This document shows positions 1 to 8,660 of a stretch of DNA of 64,000 bases, in pieces. The notes under the pieces were generated by a model that saw nothing but the letters and a program-made list of their open reading frames with translations, was not told the origin of the DNA and did no database searches. The stretch is from JACPPO01 sp965262505 (GTDB lineage: Bacteria > Acidobacteriota > Vicinamibacteria > Vicinamibacterales > UBA2999): positions 682,001 to 746,000 of the forward strand of contig CBDHFM010000030.1 in the NCBI GenBank assembly GCA_965262505.1, given 5' to 3'. The position numbers and the translations under genes were made by a program. Within the stretch, counting starts at the first letter, position 1, and each line of letters begins with the position of its first letter.

Positions 1-597
1 GGCGATGAAACGGTCGACGCTCGGGGCCTGGTCGCGGATCAACGCGAGCGCCTGGTCGCGGTACGGGGGCACGAGGCCGTCCAGGAAGAACTCCTCGCCC
101 TGCATGGTGCAGCAGATCGGCCGATTGAACGCGCGCTTCAGCGGCGCCGCGAGTGCGATCAGCAACGTGTTCGGCAGGTTGATGACGTCGGGGAGCGGCT
201 CGGCACGCATCCATTCGGCCAGCTTGTCGAACTCCCTGCGCAGAGCGCCCTGCTCACCCTGCAGCATGGAGATCGTCAGACCTCCGAGCATCCGGGCGTC
301 GGTCGAGATGGCGCGGCTCGAGAAGGCCTGGATCACACGCGGCGAGTCCAAGAGGCGATCGAGCAACCGCGGCATCTTCCGGAAGATTGGGGCGTACTGC
401 TGAAGGTAGACGCTGATCCCGCCAAAGAGCACGCGTGAGCGGCTGACGTTCGGCTCGTCGGGCCGCGTCGGTGTGTACACGGGTACGAGCGTCACGTCGT
501 GCCCGAGTGCCAGCAGTTCCCGGGCCAGCGCGTTGTCGCGGGTGCAGCTGCCACAGTACATCCCCGCCGCGCCGGCCGTGATCGAGAGAATCCGCAT
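1..597 (-). CDS. glycosyltransferase family 4-type protein, N-terminal part (runs off window)
   Basis: Open reading frame read on the minus strand from ATG at 597 to the window edge without a stop, about 199 codons. The N-terminus reads MRILSITAGAAGMYCGSCTR, followed by RDNALARELLALGHDVTLVP and a YTPTRPDEPNV stretch, the N-terminal Rossmann half of a GT-B glycosyltransferase of a type common in acidobacterial genomes. The acceptor-side domain is expected first and the sugar-nucleotide domain lies outside the window. Its ATG overlaps the stop of the upstream dehydrogenase gene (ATGA), so the two are probably translationally coupled. Sugar donor and acceptor cannot be told. Confidence 0.8.
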   Translation of the reverse strand, partial: MRILSITAGAAGMYCGSCTRDNALARELLALGHDVTLVPVYTPTRPDEPNVSRSRVLFGGISVYLQQYAPIFRKMPRLLDRLLDSPRVIQAFSSRAISTDARMLGGLTISMLQGEQGALRREFDKLAEWMRAEPLPDVINLPNTLLIALAAPLKRAFNRPICCTMQGEEFFLDGLVPPYRDQALALIRDQAPSVDRFIA

Positions 598-2084
598 CAG
601 AACGGCGACGTAGCACGAGCCGGTGTAGCCCGGACTCCTGCGGCCTGAGGCGGCGTAGCTCCTACCGGCGTGGCCTGAAAGGCACGCGCGCGGAACAGAA
701 ATTCCACGATGTTGCCCTCGTGCGGCTGGAGCCAGTTGAGCTGCGTCGTGGGAACCGGACCCAGGTTCAGCCGGTCGATGTGGACCGCATCGAGCAGTTG
801 CCGACGGAACCCTTCGTCACTGGTGACGGCGCTGCAGACGAGCGTCGGACCGATGGCGTCGAGCATCCGTGCCTGCGGACACTCCACCACGCTGACGAAC
901 GGAAACATGTACTCCGCTTTCGCGACTCCCGCGTCAGGCGCGTCACAGTGCACCACCGTCGGCAGCAGGTAGTCGGCAGTTCCCTGCGTGACCACTCGAC
1001 CGCCCTCGCGGTACTTCGCCGTGAGGTCGGCAACGCCAGGTGCCTGGAGGTCGGCGTCGATCGCCTGAGAAATCGCCTCGGCCACACCCGGCACCGTGAA
1101 GGCCGCCAGCCCCGCGTCCGGATGCTGGGGCGGCAGCGGCCGAACATCCGCGAGCCGTCGTGCGAGCGCGTCCGCAATCTCGCGCGTGTGGCGGCTGGCC
1201 CAGATCCCCGAACAGTTGATGCAACTGCGCCCGCTGTTGGCGAACACGCTGTCGACCATCATCTCGAGGTGGCGCTCCCAGTCATCCACTTGGTCGTCGC
1301 CCAGGAGGATCTTCGAGAATCCCGGGCCGTGCGCCTGCACACGCGGATTGCCGCGATACCGGTCGACCGTGGCGGTTCCGCCAAAGACGAGGCTTCGGCC
1401 GCAGCTCTCGAGGACCGCCGCGCCGATGTCGGCCCCGCCAGGGTAAATCGAGATCGCCTCGGGCGGAATGCCCGCCTCGAAGAACGCGGCGGCCATCCGG
1501 TACGGCGTCCAGGGCTCCTGTGGTCCGGGCTTGAGGACGAGACCCACCTGCAGCGGAACGATCGGCATCCAGAGCGTGTGCACGCCCGGAGAGTTCGAGG
1601 GCAGCACGAGCCCGAGGACCGGGCTGTTCGCCTGGTAGCTGATGGGCACCTCGCGCTCTTCCCCGTGCCCGGTGGTCAGAACGTCCAGGGAGAGCCCGCG
1701 CGTCAGCGAGGTCAGGATGTCGCGCATGTGCCCGAGCACGAAGGCGTTCTTCCGCATGTTCGCGCGGCACATGTGTTCGGGCAGCCCGGTCGTCGCCGAC
1801 TGGGCGTGGACGAACTCGTCGGGGGTCTGCGCGGCATCGCCCATCGACAGCGTCGCGGTCATGTACAGCTCGCCCGCGCGCCCGGCCCGTGCAATCAATT
1901 CGTCGATCGGAATGTCGCGCAGCACCTCGCGCGCACGCGCCGCCTTCCGCATGTCGCGCTGAATCAATCCTCCGTTGGCACGGCTGACGCGCGCGATCGG
2001 CTCGCCCGTTGAAAAATGGACGACATCGTCCACGTCCATGCTGGTGTAGGGCGAACCCCATCTCAGGACAGGAATGTTGATCAT
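597..2084 (-). CDS. aldehyde dehydrogenase superfamily protein, possibly acylating type
   Basis: 495 aa. The C-terminal half carries FANSGRSCINCSG, which fits the catalytic-cysteine motif FxNxGxxC of the ALDH superfamily. The usual ELGGK motif with the general-base glutamate is absent; the matching place reads AHGPGFSKILLG, closer to CoA-acylating members of the superfamily, which also lack that Glu. A reductive role (acyl-CoA or acyl-adduct to aldehyde) is therefore possible but is inference. The last 25 residues are an Ala/Thr/Pro-rich tail. It lies 21 bases after the MosB-like gene and overlaps the glycosyltransferase start, inside one minus-strand operon with a PaaK/LuxE-like acyl ligase at the head. 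Confidence 0.8.
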   Translation of the reverse strand: MINIPVLRWGSPYTSMDVDDVVHFSTGEPIARVSRANGGLIQRDMRKAARAREVLRDIPIDELIARAGRAGELYMTATLSMGDAAQTPDEFVHAQSATTGLPEHMCRANMRKNAFVLGHMRDILTSLTRGLSLDVLTTGHGEEREVPISYQANSPVLGLVLPSNSPGVHTLWMPIVPLQVGLVLKPGPQEPWTPYRMAAAFFEAGIPPEAISIYPGGADIGAAVLESCGRSLVFGGTATVDRYRGNPRVQAHGPGFSKILLGDDQVDDWERHLEMMVDSVFANSGRSCINCSGIWASRHTREIADALARRLADVRPLPPQHPDAGLAAFTVPGVAEAISQAIDADLQAPGVADLTAKYREGGRVVTQGTADYLLPTVVHCDAPDAGVAKAEYMFPFVSVVECPQARMLDAIGPTLVCSAVTSDEGFRRQLLDAVHIDRLNLGPVPTTQLNWLQPHEGNIVEFLFRARAFQATPVGATPPQAAGVRATPARATSPF

Positions 2085-2105
2085 CGTGTACTGAACCCTA
2101 TTCCG

Positions 2106-2942
2106 CTATCCCGCCACGTAAATCGTGGTGCCGACCGGCTCTCCTTCGACTGCCCGCACGAGATTACCCGGCTTGAGCCCATTGACGACCTGGATTTCCC
2201 GCACGTGGACCGCCTTGAGCATATTCTGAAGCACAATCGGCTCGACGACGAGGTCTCGCAATGGCTTGTCGATGAGTTCCTGGACACTGATCCGCGGTAT
2301 GAACGTGGCGGACCGGTTCTTCTTGGGATCATCCGTATAGAGTCCATCCTCGTCCTTTACGAAGATGACTTTTCGAGCGCCCAGGCACTCGCCCGTGAGA
2401 AAGACTCCCGAATCGGTTCGATTGGGAGGAATTCGACCCTCGGCAGGTGGTTTCTCCCAATACCCATAGGGAGGCATCCCGGCCATCACCGGAATACACC
2501 CCATGCGAAGGTAGAGCGGCAACGATTGAAACGCGTCCGGAACGATGAATATGGCACCGAACTCGGCAAGATAGAGCTGGAGAATGCGGGCATTCTGCAC
2601 GGCGGTCGACTCGCCGATGGTGGCCAGCACGCCGGTGGGCAGATTGAGATCCAGGGCGATGCTGTAGGCGTGCCGGGCCCTGGTTCCTCCGCCGGCTCCG
2701 ATGAATAGCTGGTGTCGGGGTGCAAGTTCGGCGATCTCCTTGCGAAGCGGGGCCATCGCTTCACGGCCACGATCGATAAACGACTGGCCGCCGATCTTGA
2801 TCACATTCACGTCCGGAAGAATCCGCAGCGGCTGGGACTCCGGGTAAAGCGCGCCGAGGGTCTTGGGCGTATTCAGGTTGATGTCCGCAAGCGGGTTGAG
2901 AATCGACTTTCGCTCGGGAACGTGTGGCTGAGACTCACTCAT
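2106..2942 (-). CDS. mosB: molybdenum storage protein beta-like subunit (amino acid kinase fold)
   Basis: 278 aa. The order of motifs matches Azotobacter MosB closely: RILPDVNVIKIGGQSFIDRG (Lys49 of the amino acid kinase family), GAGGGTRARHAYS near 82-94, PPYGYW...PAEGRIPPNRTD around 157-177, FVKDEDGLYTDDPKK near 194-208, and VREIQVVNGLKPGN...GEPVGTTI at the end. MoSto is a cytosolic hetero-hexameric cage that uses ATP to build polymolybdate or polytungstate clusters. The catalytic-looking Lys is kept here, unlike in the partner subunit. It lies 36 bases after the MosA-like gene. A kinase role on another substrate is the main alternative, because the neighbours are not molybdenum genes. Confidence 0.85.
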   Translation of the reverse strand: MSESQPHVPERKSILNPLADINLNTPKTLGALYPESQPLRILPDVNVIKIGGQSFIDRGREAMAPLRKEIAELAPRHQLFIGAGGGTRARHAYSIALDLNLPTGVLATIGESTAVQNARILQLYLAEFGAIFIVPDAFQSLPLYLRMGCIPVMAGMPPYGYWEKPPAEGRIPPNRTDSGVFLTGECLGARKVIFVKDEDGLYTDDPKKNRSATFIPRISVQELIDKPLRDLVVEPIVLQNMLKAVHVREIQVVNGLKPGNLVRAVEGEPVGTTIYVAG

Positions 2943-2978
2943 GACGGGTAATGCCTTAAAACCTGATCGAAATGGAGA

Positions 2979-3827
2979 CTAGAGACCGGCGTCAATGATC
3001 GTACCGACATGCTCTCCATCGAGAGCCCGCGGAAGCAGCTCCGGCTCGAGACCATTGATGATCTGGACATGCCGTATGTGGCGGGCATTGAGCAGCGCCT
3101 CGAGGCAGGCGTGCTCGATGATCGACTCCTCGGCGTTGAGGTCCAGGAGCGCTCTGGCGCCGATTCTGGGAATGAACTCGGCCTGCGGATGTTTCTTCGG
3201 ATCGGCCGTGTACACCCCCTTCTCATCCTTGATGAATACGATGGACCGCGCACCGAGCACGTCAGCGAACAAGAATGCGCCCAAATCATTGCCGTTCATC
3301 GGAAGACCCATCCTGCCGGCCGGTGGTTCCCAGAAGTGAGACGGCGGCATACACGCCATGACCGGGATCATTCCCTCATCGAGCCACAACGGTAATTCGA
3401 GGAAATTCTCCTTGTTCAGCGACATGCCCTTGTGGCTTGCCAGGAGCGACCACAACATGCGGCTGTTCTGCTCGTCGACCGCTCCCGCGACCATGGCGAG
3501 CGCGCCGGTCGGCAGCCCGAGATCCAGACAAATGTGAAACGTGTGCCGCAGGCGAGCGCCGCCCCCGACCCCCAGCACGAACTTGTGCCGTTTCCGGCAT
3601 TCCACGATCACGTCCAGCAACGGCAGCAAGGCCTCGGCGCTGCGGTCGAAGATGCTCATCCCGCCGATCGACACCACGTTCAGATCGGGGATGATGCGGA
3701 TTTCGCGATCCGTCTTCGTCTTGGGGCCGATATGACTGCCGACGAGCGATTCGCGCATCAGCTCGCTCTGCACGTGCCGCCGCCGGTCATCTCCATGCCG
3801 CCGGTCATCTGTATAATGCGCGCTCAC
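2979..3827 (-). CDS. mosA: molybdenum storage protein alpha-like subunit (amino acid kinase fold)
   Basis: 282 aa, clearly paralogous to the next gene: RIIPDLNVVSIGGMSIFDRS, GVGGGARLRHTFHICLDLG, PPSHFW, FIKDEKGVYTADPKKH and VQIINGLEPELL...GEHVGTIID. The family's N-terminal Lys (VVKIGG in MosA and MosB) is Ser53 here, so this subunit may be catalytically silent and paired with the Lys-bearing MosB-like subunit. The first 20 residues contain a DDRRHGDDRRRH stretch; Met24 is a possible later start. The start overlaps the stop of the upstream membrane protein by four bases. Which subunit is formally alpha is uncertain because both resemble MosB more than MosA. Confidence 0.8.
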   Translation of the reverse strand: MSAHYTDDRRHGDDRRRHVQSELMRESLVGSHIGPKTKTDREIRIIPDLNVVSIGGMSIFDRSAEALLPLLDVIVECRKRHKFVLGVGGGARLRHTFHICLDLGLPTGALAMVAGAVDEQNSRMLWSLLASHKGMSLNKENFLELPLWLDEGMIPVMACMPPSHFWEPPAGRMGLPMNGNDLGAFLFADVLGARSIVFIKDEKGVYTADPKKHPQAEFIPRIGARALLDLNAEESIIEHACLEALLNARHIRHVQIINGLEPELLPRALDGEHVGTIIDAGL

Positions 3828-5161
3828 TGCCGTGGAACTCCTCGAAGGGCTAATTCTGCTTCGGGTTCGTCCTTCAACGCCTCACTTCTTTCCTTGTTCG
3901 CAATCGCCCGTGAGCCCAGGTGCTTGAGCACCGGATAGGTGACGAACGCACTCAACGTTCCCGCAATCGCGTTGGGGACGAGTTTGAGCGCCGGAAAAAT
4001 GAGCAGCGTGGCGTTGTCGGAACTGAGTGCGAATATCATGGCGAACTGCGTGGACGTCCTGGCCGCCGCGGCGATCCAACCGACGATCACGAGAATCCAA
4101 ATTCGTAACGGCAGTCTCCGCACGACTGGCCAAATAAGGTCCATCGTGAGTCCGGGGACCAGATGCTTGAGAATCTCGAATAGCCCATATCGGCTGTCGC
4201 CGTTGAGAAAGGCGAGGAATCCCATGATCCCGCCCGCAATGGTACCTCCCCATCGCGTGTGGGTGCGGTCGGTGGCAAGAACGTAAAGGGGGATGAAGAA
4301 GATCATCTTGGCGCCCTGCATGACGGGCAGTCCCGGCAGGACCTTGACGAGCTTGAAGGCCATCATCACTGCAGCGATTCCGCCAATGACACCGACGTCA
4401 TGGGCTCGCTCTCGGCCCAGTCCCAGCCGGGCGGCGTGCCGCGCGGCGTCGGCCAGCCCGCTGTTGATCTTGTCGACGAAAGGGCTGATGTCACGATTCC
4501 TGAGCGCCCGCAACAAGGCGAGGACGCCGCCCGAGGTCTCCTCGCCAGCCGCTGCCACGTGGCCACCACCGTCGCCGCCGCCGTCGTGGCCGCTGCCGTA
4601 CCGTCCACCGCCACCACCACCCCCGCTGCCACCGCCGCTGCCGCTGCCACTGCCACTACCGTCGCCACTACCGCCGCGGTTCAGAGACCCTCCGACGAGC
4701 GCGAACGTGGTATCGAGCGAGTACGCCAACAAGGGCGCGATTCGGAGCGAGCGAAGCCCGTCTATAAATGACCTCTCATCCCCGATGGCCCGGACGACAT
4801 GGGTAGTGAGAACGACCAGCGCGATCTGGGCGCACATGACGGCCCCGGAAAACAGCCCGTCGAGATTGACAACAATTCCCCACGCCAGCGGCCAGTACCG
4901 ACCGGTCGCCGGGCCGGGCAGGAAGGCGTTCACAGCAATCAGGAAGAAGAACAGGAAACGGAGTCGAGCGAAAATGCGAACCAGATCGCTCAGGCGCAGC
5001 GAACGAAACGCGGCCAGGACAACCAGTTGCATCGCGAATAGTCCGGCAACGCCGGTCGCCTTGATCGACTCCGGGAGCAGAAACGCTGCGAACGTAACGG
5101 CCAGCAGATAGACAACCAGAACCCATGGGTGCCGCACCACGAGTTGTTGCTGACCGCTCAT
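3824..5161 (-). CDS. ECF-transporter-like integral membrane protein (EcfT-like half plus second membrane half)
   Basis: 445 aa. Residues 1-165 hold several hydrophobic helices and look like an EcfT/CbiQ-type transmembrane component. A Gly/Ser linker of about 60 residues follows (near 166-220, written in DNA as imperfect GGN repeats at about 4556-4690). Residues 260-425 form a second set of about six membrane spans resembling an S-component or other small carrier. No ATPase is encoded nearby. It overlaps the MosA-like start by four bases, suggesting a linked product. Uptake or release of an oxyanion or of the operon's metabolite is a guess; the fold assignment itself rests on hydrophobic pattern and general likeness only. 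Confidence 0.55.
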   Translation of the reverse strand: MSGQQQLVVRHPWVLVVYLLAVTFAAFLLPESIKATGVAGLFAMQLVVLAAFRSLRLSDLVRIFARLRFLFFFLIAVNAFLPGPATGRYWPLAWGIVVNLDGLFSGAVMCAQIALVVLTTHVVRAIGDERSFIDGLRSLRIAPLLAYSLDTTFALVGGSLNRGGSGDGSGSGSGSGGGSGGGGGGGRYGSGHDGGGDGGGHVAAAGEETSGGVLALLRALRNRDISPFVDKINSGLADAARHAARLGLGRERAHDVGVIGGIAAVMMAFKLVKVLPGLPVMQGAKMIFFIPLYVLATDRTHTRWGGTIAGGIMGFLAFLNGDSRYGLFEILKHLVPGLTMDLIWPVVRRLPLRIWILVIVGWIAAAARTSTQFAMIFALSSDNATLLIFPALKLVPNAIAGTLSAFVTYPVLKHLGSRAIANKERSEALKDEPEAELALRGVPRQ

Positions 5162-5186
5162 CGGCGCGTCTCGACCAGGACGACCC

Positions 5187-6059
5187 CTACCATTCCACTT
5201 TCGCGTGCGGAATCAGCTGCTCGATGCGGCGGCGATCCTGCTCGGGGATCGGATTGCCAGCCAGTTCGATTTCGCGAAGCCCGGTCAGGCCCTGAATCTC
5301 GCCGGGAATCGCCGTCAACCGATTCTCGCCGAGATTAATGACGCCGAGCTGCTGCAGGTTCCAGAACTTTGGCGGCAGGGAGCCGATCTGATTGCGCGAG
5401 ATGTGCAATTCCTCCAACGACTTGAGTCTCCCGATTTCTTCAGGCAGCTGCTCGATCTGGTTGCGGGACAGTTTGAGCACCTTCAGGTTATGGAGCCGGC
5501 CAATCGCGGGCGGAACGGTACGAATCTGATTCTTGCGAAGATTCAGCGACTCGAGATGAACGAGTTCGAAGATGCCGAGCGGAAATTCCTCGATTCGCGC
5601 GCTCGTTAGATTCAAGAACCGCACCGACCGTGGTTCCAGAAGCGCGTCGGTGAGGTTCGTGAACACCTTGTCGGACGCCAGATCTTGCTCGACATCGACG
5701 CCCACTTCGATCACTGCCACGTCGCGGAGCACGAACCGGGGCACGGTGATTTCATGCAGCCGGTCGCTGCCGCCTGGCACGAGTTTCCAGGATGACACGT
5801 TCGTGCTCAACAGGGAATATTGGTCCCGCTTGTCGGCCTGGATCGTAACGGTCTCCCCTTTTTCGCTCACGCAGCGGACCGCCGCATCCTTATCGATCGC
5901 TGCCAGCAACCGGTCGAGAAATACGACTTGCTGATTCTCGAACCGGGCAATCTCGGACGGCACCTGGACCGCCTGCTCGAGAATCTTGTCCCTCCCAACC
6001 TCTTCCGAATGAGTTGGGAACACGACCCGAATACCGAGAGCAGACGCCCTGGGATCCAT
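5187..6059 (-). CDS. leucine-rich-repeat protein
   Basis: 290 aa. The N-terminal 150 residues are of no family I recognise. From about residue 150 to 285 there are six to seven repeats of the LxxLxLxxNxIxxLP kind (for example LKVLKLSRNQIEQLPEEIGR and LESLNLRKNQIRTVPPAIGR), the typical LRR solenoid of about 23-residue units. No signal peptide or membrane segment is evident, so it is probably cytosolic. It sits three bases after the acyl ligase and 25 before the membrane protein, within the operon that also holds the MoSto-like subunits; a scaffolding or partner-binding role is inferred. Confidence 0.8.
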   Translation of the reverse strand: MDPRASALGIRVVFPTHSEEVGRDKILEQAVQVPSEIARFENQQVVFLDRLLAAIDKDAAVRCVSEKGETVTIQADKRDQYSLLSTNVSSWKLVPGGSDRLHEITVPRFVLRDVAVIEVGVDVEQDLASDKVFTNLTDALLEPRSVRFLNLTSARIEEFPLGIFELVHLESLNLRKNQIRTVPPAIGRLHNLKVLKLSRNQIEQLPEEIGRLKSLEELHISRNQIGSLPPKFWNLQQLGVINLGENRLTAIPGEIQGLTGLREIELAGNPIPEQDRRRIEQLIPHAKVEW

Positions 6060-6062
6060 CTC

Positions 6063-7175
6063 TCAATACACTCCCACCGTGGTGGTCGACGCAAAGCCGC
6101 GATACGGCCTGACGCCGCTGACACCGTCCCACGGACAACGGTCGTACGGTGGCTCGCGCTCCCCCTCGTCGCGCTCGAGAAACCCGGGGATGAAGCATTC
6201 CCTGGTCAGCGTCGTCAGCCTGATGCGGCCTGTCTCGCCGTAGTCGACAATCCGATCGGGATTGTCGAAGTCAACCACGTCGAGGACGGCTCGGGGCTGC
6301 GGCGCGTAGTACGCGATCTTGTAGTCGTTGTGGGGCCCGGTCGGCGCGCTGGCGGCAAGCCCCATGAGCGTGTTGCCGTACGTGGGCGTCATGTAGGCGC
6401 CGTCGAGCAGCTCCTCGTGGGCAAAACGGTTCCACTGCGGCGTGAACTCCGTGCCTCCCGAGAAAATCCCGGTAATGTCCACCTTCCGGATCGTGGTCCC
6501 CATCGACTCGAGCCGGAGCGCCAGCGCCTCGAGCAGCTTCGGTGTCGTGAACAGGCAGCGGATGTCATGGTTCGCCGACAGAATCGTGACGGCCTGGTCG
6601 ATCACGTGGCTCTTGTAGGCCTCGAGGTGCTCCATCCAGCCCTTCTGGATCAGCTTGACGACCCAACGGGGGTCGAGGTCGACGCAAAAGCAGATGCCGC
6701 CGCGGTGCTGCGCGAGATGCTCCACCGCCAGGCGCAGGCGTCGCGGCCCCGAGGGTCCGAGCATCAGCCAGTTCGCGCCCCTCGGGAAGTGCTCGTCCGG
6801 CAGCGTGGCACTGAACAGCTCGTAGTCGGTCCGGAAGTCATCGCACGCGATGCGCGTCTTCGGGATCCCCGTCGTGCCGCCGGTTTCAAAGACGAAGACC
6901 GGCCGTCCGGCCAGGCCGCGCGGCACCCAGCGCTGGACCGGACCGCCGCGCAGCCACTCGTCTTCGAAACCTCCAAACCGCTGGAGATCGCTGAATCCCT
7001 TGATCTCGCGCCGCGGGTCCCACCCCAGGCCGCCCGCACGCTCGAGCCAAAAGGGGCATCCCGTTGCCGGATCGAAGTGCCAGTCGATGATTTCGCGAAC
7101 CTGGGCGTCGAGCGCGTCACGCGCCGCCTGTCGCTGCTGCGGGAGGACTGTCGATGATGGTGGATGCACCTGCAT
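6063..7175 (-). CDS. PaaK/LuxE-like acyl-adenylating enzyme
   Basis: 370 aa, shorter than full AMP-forming CoA ligases (over 430). FETGGTTGIPKTRIA near residues 95-109 is the Ser/Thr/Gly-rich phosphate-binding loop of the ANL superfamily; GIFSGGTEFTP and MTPTYGNTLMG match later adenylation motifs. The size and style fit phenylacetate-CoA-ligase-like and LuxE acyl-protein-synthetase-like enzymes, which activate a carboxylic acid and pass it to CoA, a carrier or a Cys. It is the first gene of the minus-strand operon, divergent from the MFS gene with only 59 bases between. With the ALDH-like gene downstream, acid-to-aldehyde reduction is an inferred pathway. Confidence 0.75.
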   Translation of the reverse strand: MQVHPPSSTVLPQQRQAARDALDAQVREIIDWHFDPATGCPFWLERAGGLGWDPRREIKGFSDLQRFGGFEDEWLRGGPVQRWVPRGLAGRPVFVFETGGTTGIPKTRIACDDFRTDYELFSATLPDEHFPRGANWLMLGPSGPRRLRLAVEHLAQHRGGICFCVDLDPRWVVKLIQKGWMEHLEAYKSHVIDQAVTILSANHDIRCLFTTPKLLEALALRLESMGTTIRKVDITGIFSGGTEFTPQWNRFAHEELLDGAYMTPTYGNTLMGLAASAPTGPHNDYKIAYYAPQPRAVLDVVDFDNPDRIVDYGETGRIRLTTLTRECFIPGFLERDEGEREPPYDRCPWDGVSGVRPYRGFASTTTVGVY

Positions 7176-7234
7176 GATCTCTTTTCACGGTCTGCCTGAA
7201 GGCGGACCCGTCTTGAAGTATATTCGCTCCCCTG

Positions 7235-8578
7235 ATGACCCTCGAACGAACGGATACGCCGCCGCCCGCCCTGACGCCCGTCCAGTGGCTGATCTGCGCC
7301 ACTGCGGCCGTGGGATTCGCCTTCGACTCGTACGAGCTGCTGATGCTGCCGCTCATCGTGCGGCCGGCGCTGGCCGATCTGCTCAACGTGGCGCCCAACA
7401 GCCTGGAGGTCAACGCCTGGGTCGGCACCATGCTGTACGTGCCGGCGGTCGCCGGCGGCGTCTTCGGCTTGATGGGCGGCTACCTCACCGACCTGCTCGG
7501 ACGCCGGCGCGTGCTCGTTTGGAGCATCCTGCTCTACGGCTTCTCGGCGATGGCCGCCGGCTACGCCCCGTCGGTGCAGTGGCTGCTGTTCTGGCGGTGC
7601 TGCACGTTCGTCGGCGTCTGCGTGGAATTCGTCGCCGCCGTGGCGTGGCTCTCGGAGCTCTTCCCCGATCCGAAGCAGCGCGAGCGCGTCGTGGGCTATA
7701 CGCAGGCGTTCGCCTCGGTTGGCGGCCTCATGGTCACCGGCACCTACTACCTCGTCGTTACGTACGGCGAGTCCCTGCCTGCTGTACTGGGCGGTCACGA
7801 TGCGTGGCGATACACGCTGATCTCGGGGATCATTCCGGCAATCCCGCTCATCATCATCCGGCCGTTCCTCCCCGAATCGCCGACGTGGCGCGCGAAGAAG
7901 CTGGCCGGCACCTTGAAGCGCCCGAGCTTCGCCGCCCTGTTCACGCCCGAACTCCGGCGCACCACGATCGTAACGACAGTGATGATGGCCTGCGCGTACG
8001 CGGCGGCGTTCGGCGCCATTCAACAGATGCCGCGCATTGTTCCCGGATTGGCAGGCGTGGAGGAGCTTGCACGGACCGCGCAGGAACAGACGATCAGCGT
8101 CGTGCAGTCATTTCAGGAGTTCGGCGGGCTTGCCGGCCGCCTGATTCTGGCGTTCCTCGCGGCCGTGATCGTCAGCCGCCGGCGCCTGTTGTGGGTCTTC
8201 CAGATCCCGGGGCTGATCCTGTTGCCGATCGTCTACGTCCTGGCGCCGACCCTGGGCCTGCCGCTGGCGCAATGGGGCATCCTCTTCATCGGCATGGCGA
8301 CGATCGCGCAGTTCAGCTTCTGGGGCAATTACCTCCCCCGCGTCTTTCCCACGCACCTCCGAGGCACCGGTGAGAGCTTCGCGGCAAACGTCGGCGGCCG
8401 GATGATCGGCACGATGGGGGCGCTGGTCACGGTGCGCCTCGTGAGCGTCATGCCGGGCGACTCCGTCCCCGTGCAGCTCGCCTATGCGGCGGCGGTTGTC
8501 GGCACCTCCGCGTACGTCATCGGCGTAGTGGCGAGTTACTGGCTACCCGAGCCGCCGCGGGCGGAATTACCCGATTAG
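7235..8578 (+). CDS. MFS transporter
   Basis: 447 aa with about twelve hydrophobic spans. GGYLTDLLGRRRVL near 88-101 is the conserved loop 2-3 motif (GxxxDRxGRR class) of the major facilitator superfamily. A large central cytoplasmic loop carries FLPESPTWRAKK, common in sugar/organic-acid (SP or AAHS-like) carriers. The substrate is unknown. It is divergent from the acyl ligase operon and shares its 59-base promoter region, which might mean joint control, but nothing in the sequence proves it. Confidence 0.85.
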   Translation: MTLERTDTPPPALTPVQWLICATAAVGFAFDSYELLMLPLIVRPALADLLNVAPNSLEVNAWVGTMLYVPAVAGGVFGLMGGYLTDLLGRRRVLVWSILLYGFSAMAAGYAPSVQWLLFWRCCTFVGVCVEFVAAVAWLSELFPDPKQRERVVGYTQAFASVGGLMVTGTYYLVVTYGESLPAVLGGHDAWRYTLISGIIPAIPLIIIRPFLPESPTWRAKKLAGTLKRPSFAALFTPELRRTTIVTTVMMACAYAAAFGAIQQMPRIVPGLAGVEELARTAQEQTISVVQSFQEFGGLAGRLILAFLAAVIVSRRRLLWVFQIPGLILLPIVYVLAPTLGLPLAQWGILFIGMATIAQFSFWGNYLPRVFPTHLRGTGESFAANVGGRMIGTMGALVTVRLVSVMPGDSVPVQLAYAAAVVGTSAYVIGVVASYWLPEPPRAELPD

Positions 8579-8660
8579 CAGACCGTCAGCGGCAGATCGG
8601 TCCCCCTTTGCGGCGGCGTGACCGGGCCTGCTGCTACACTCGTGACCGGAGGTTAGGCCC

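Noticed and set aside
720..2012. 430-codon plus-strand frame opposite the ALDH gene
   Set aside because: Arg/Val/Asp-rich shadow text; the minus-strand reading has clear ALDH motifs.
3800..3818. TATAAT-like box on the plus strand inside the MosA-like start region
   Set aside because: It faces away from the operon and no plus-strand gene follows.
4259..5111. Pro-rich plus-strand frames opposite the Gly/Ser linker
   Set aside because: The antisense of GGN repeats gives Pro/Ala runs; no independent gene evidence.
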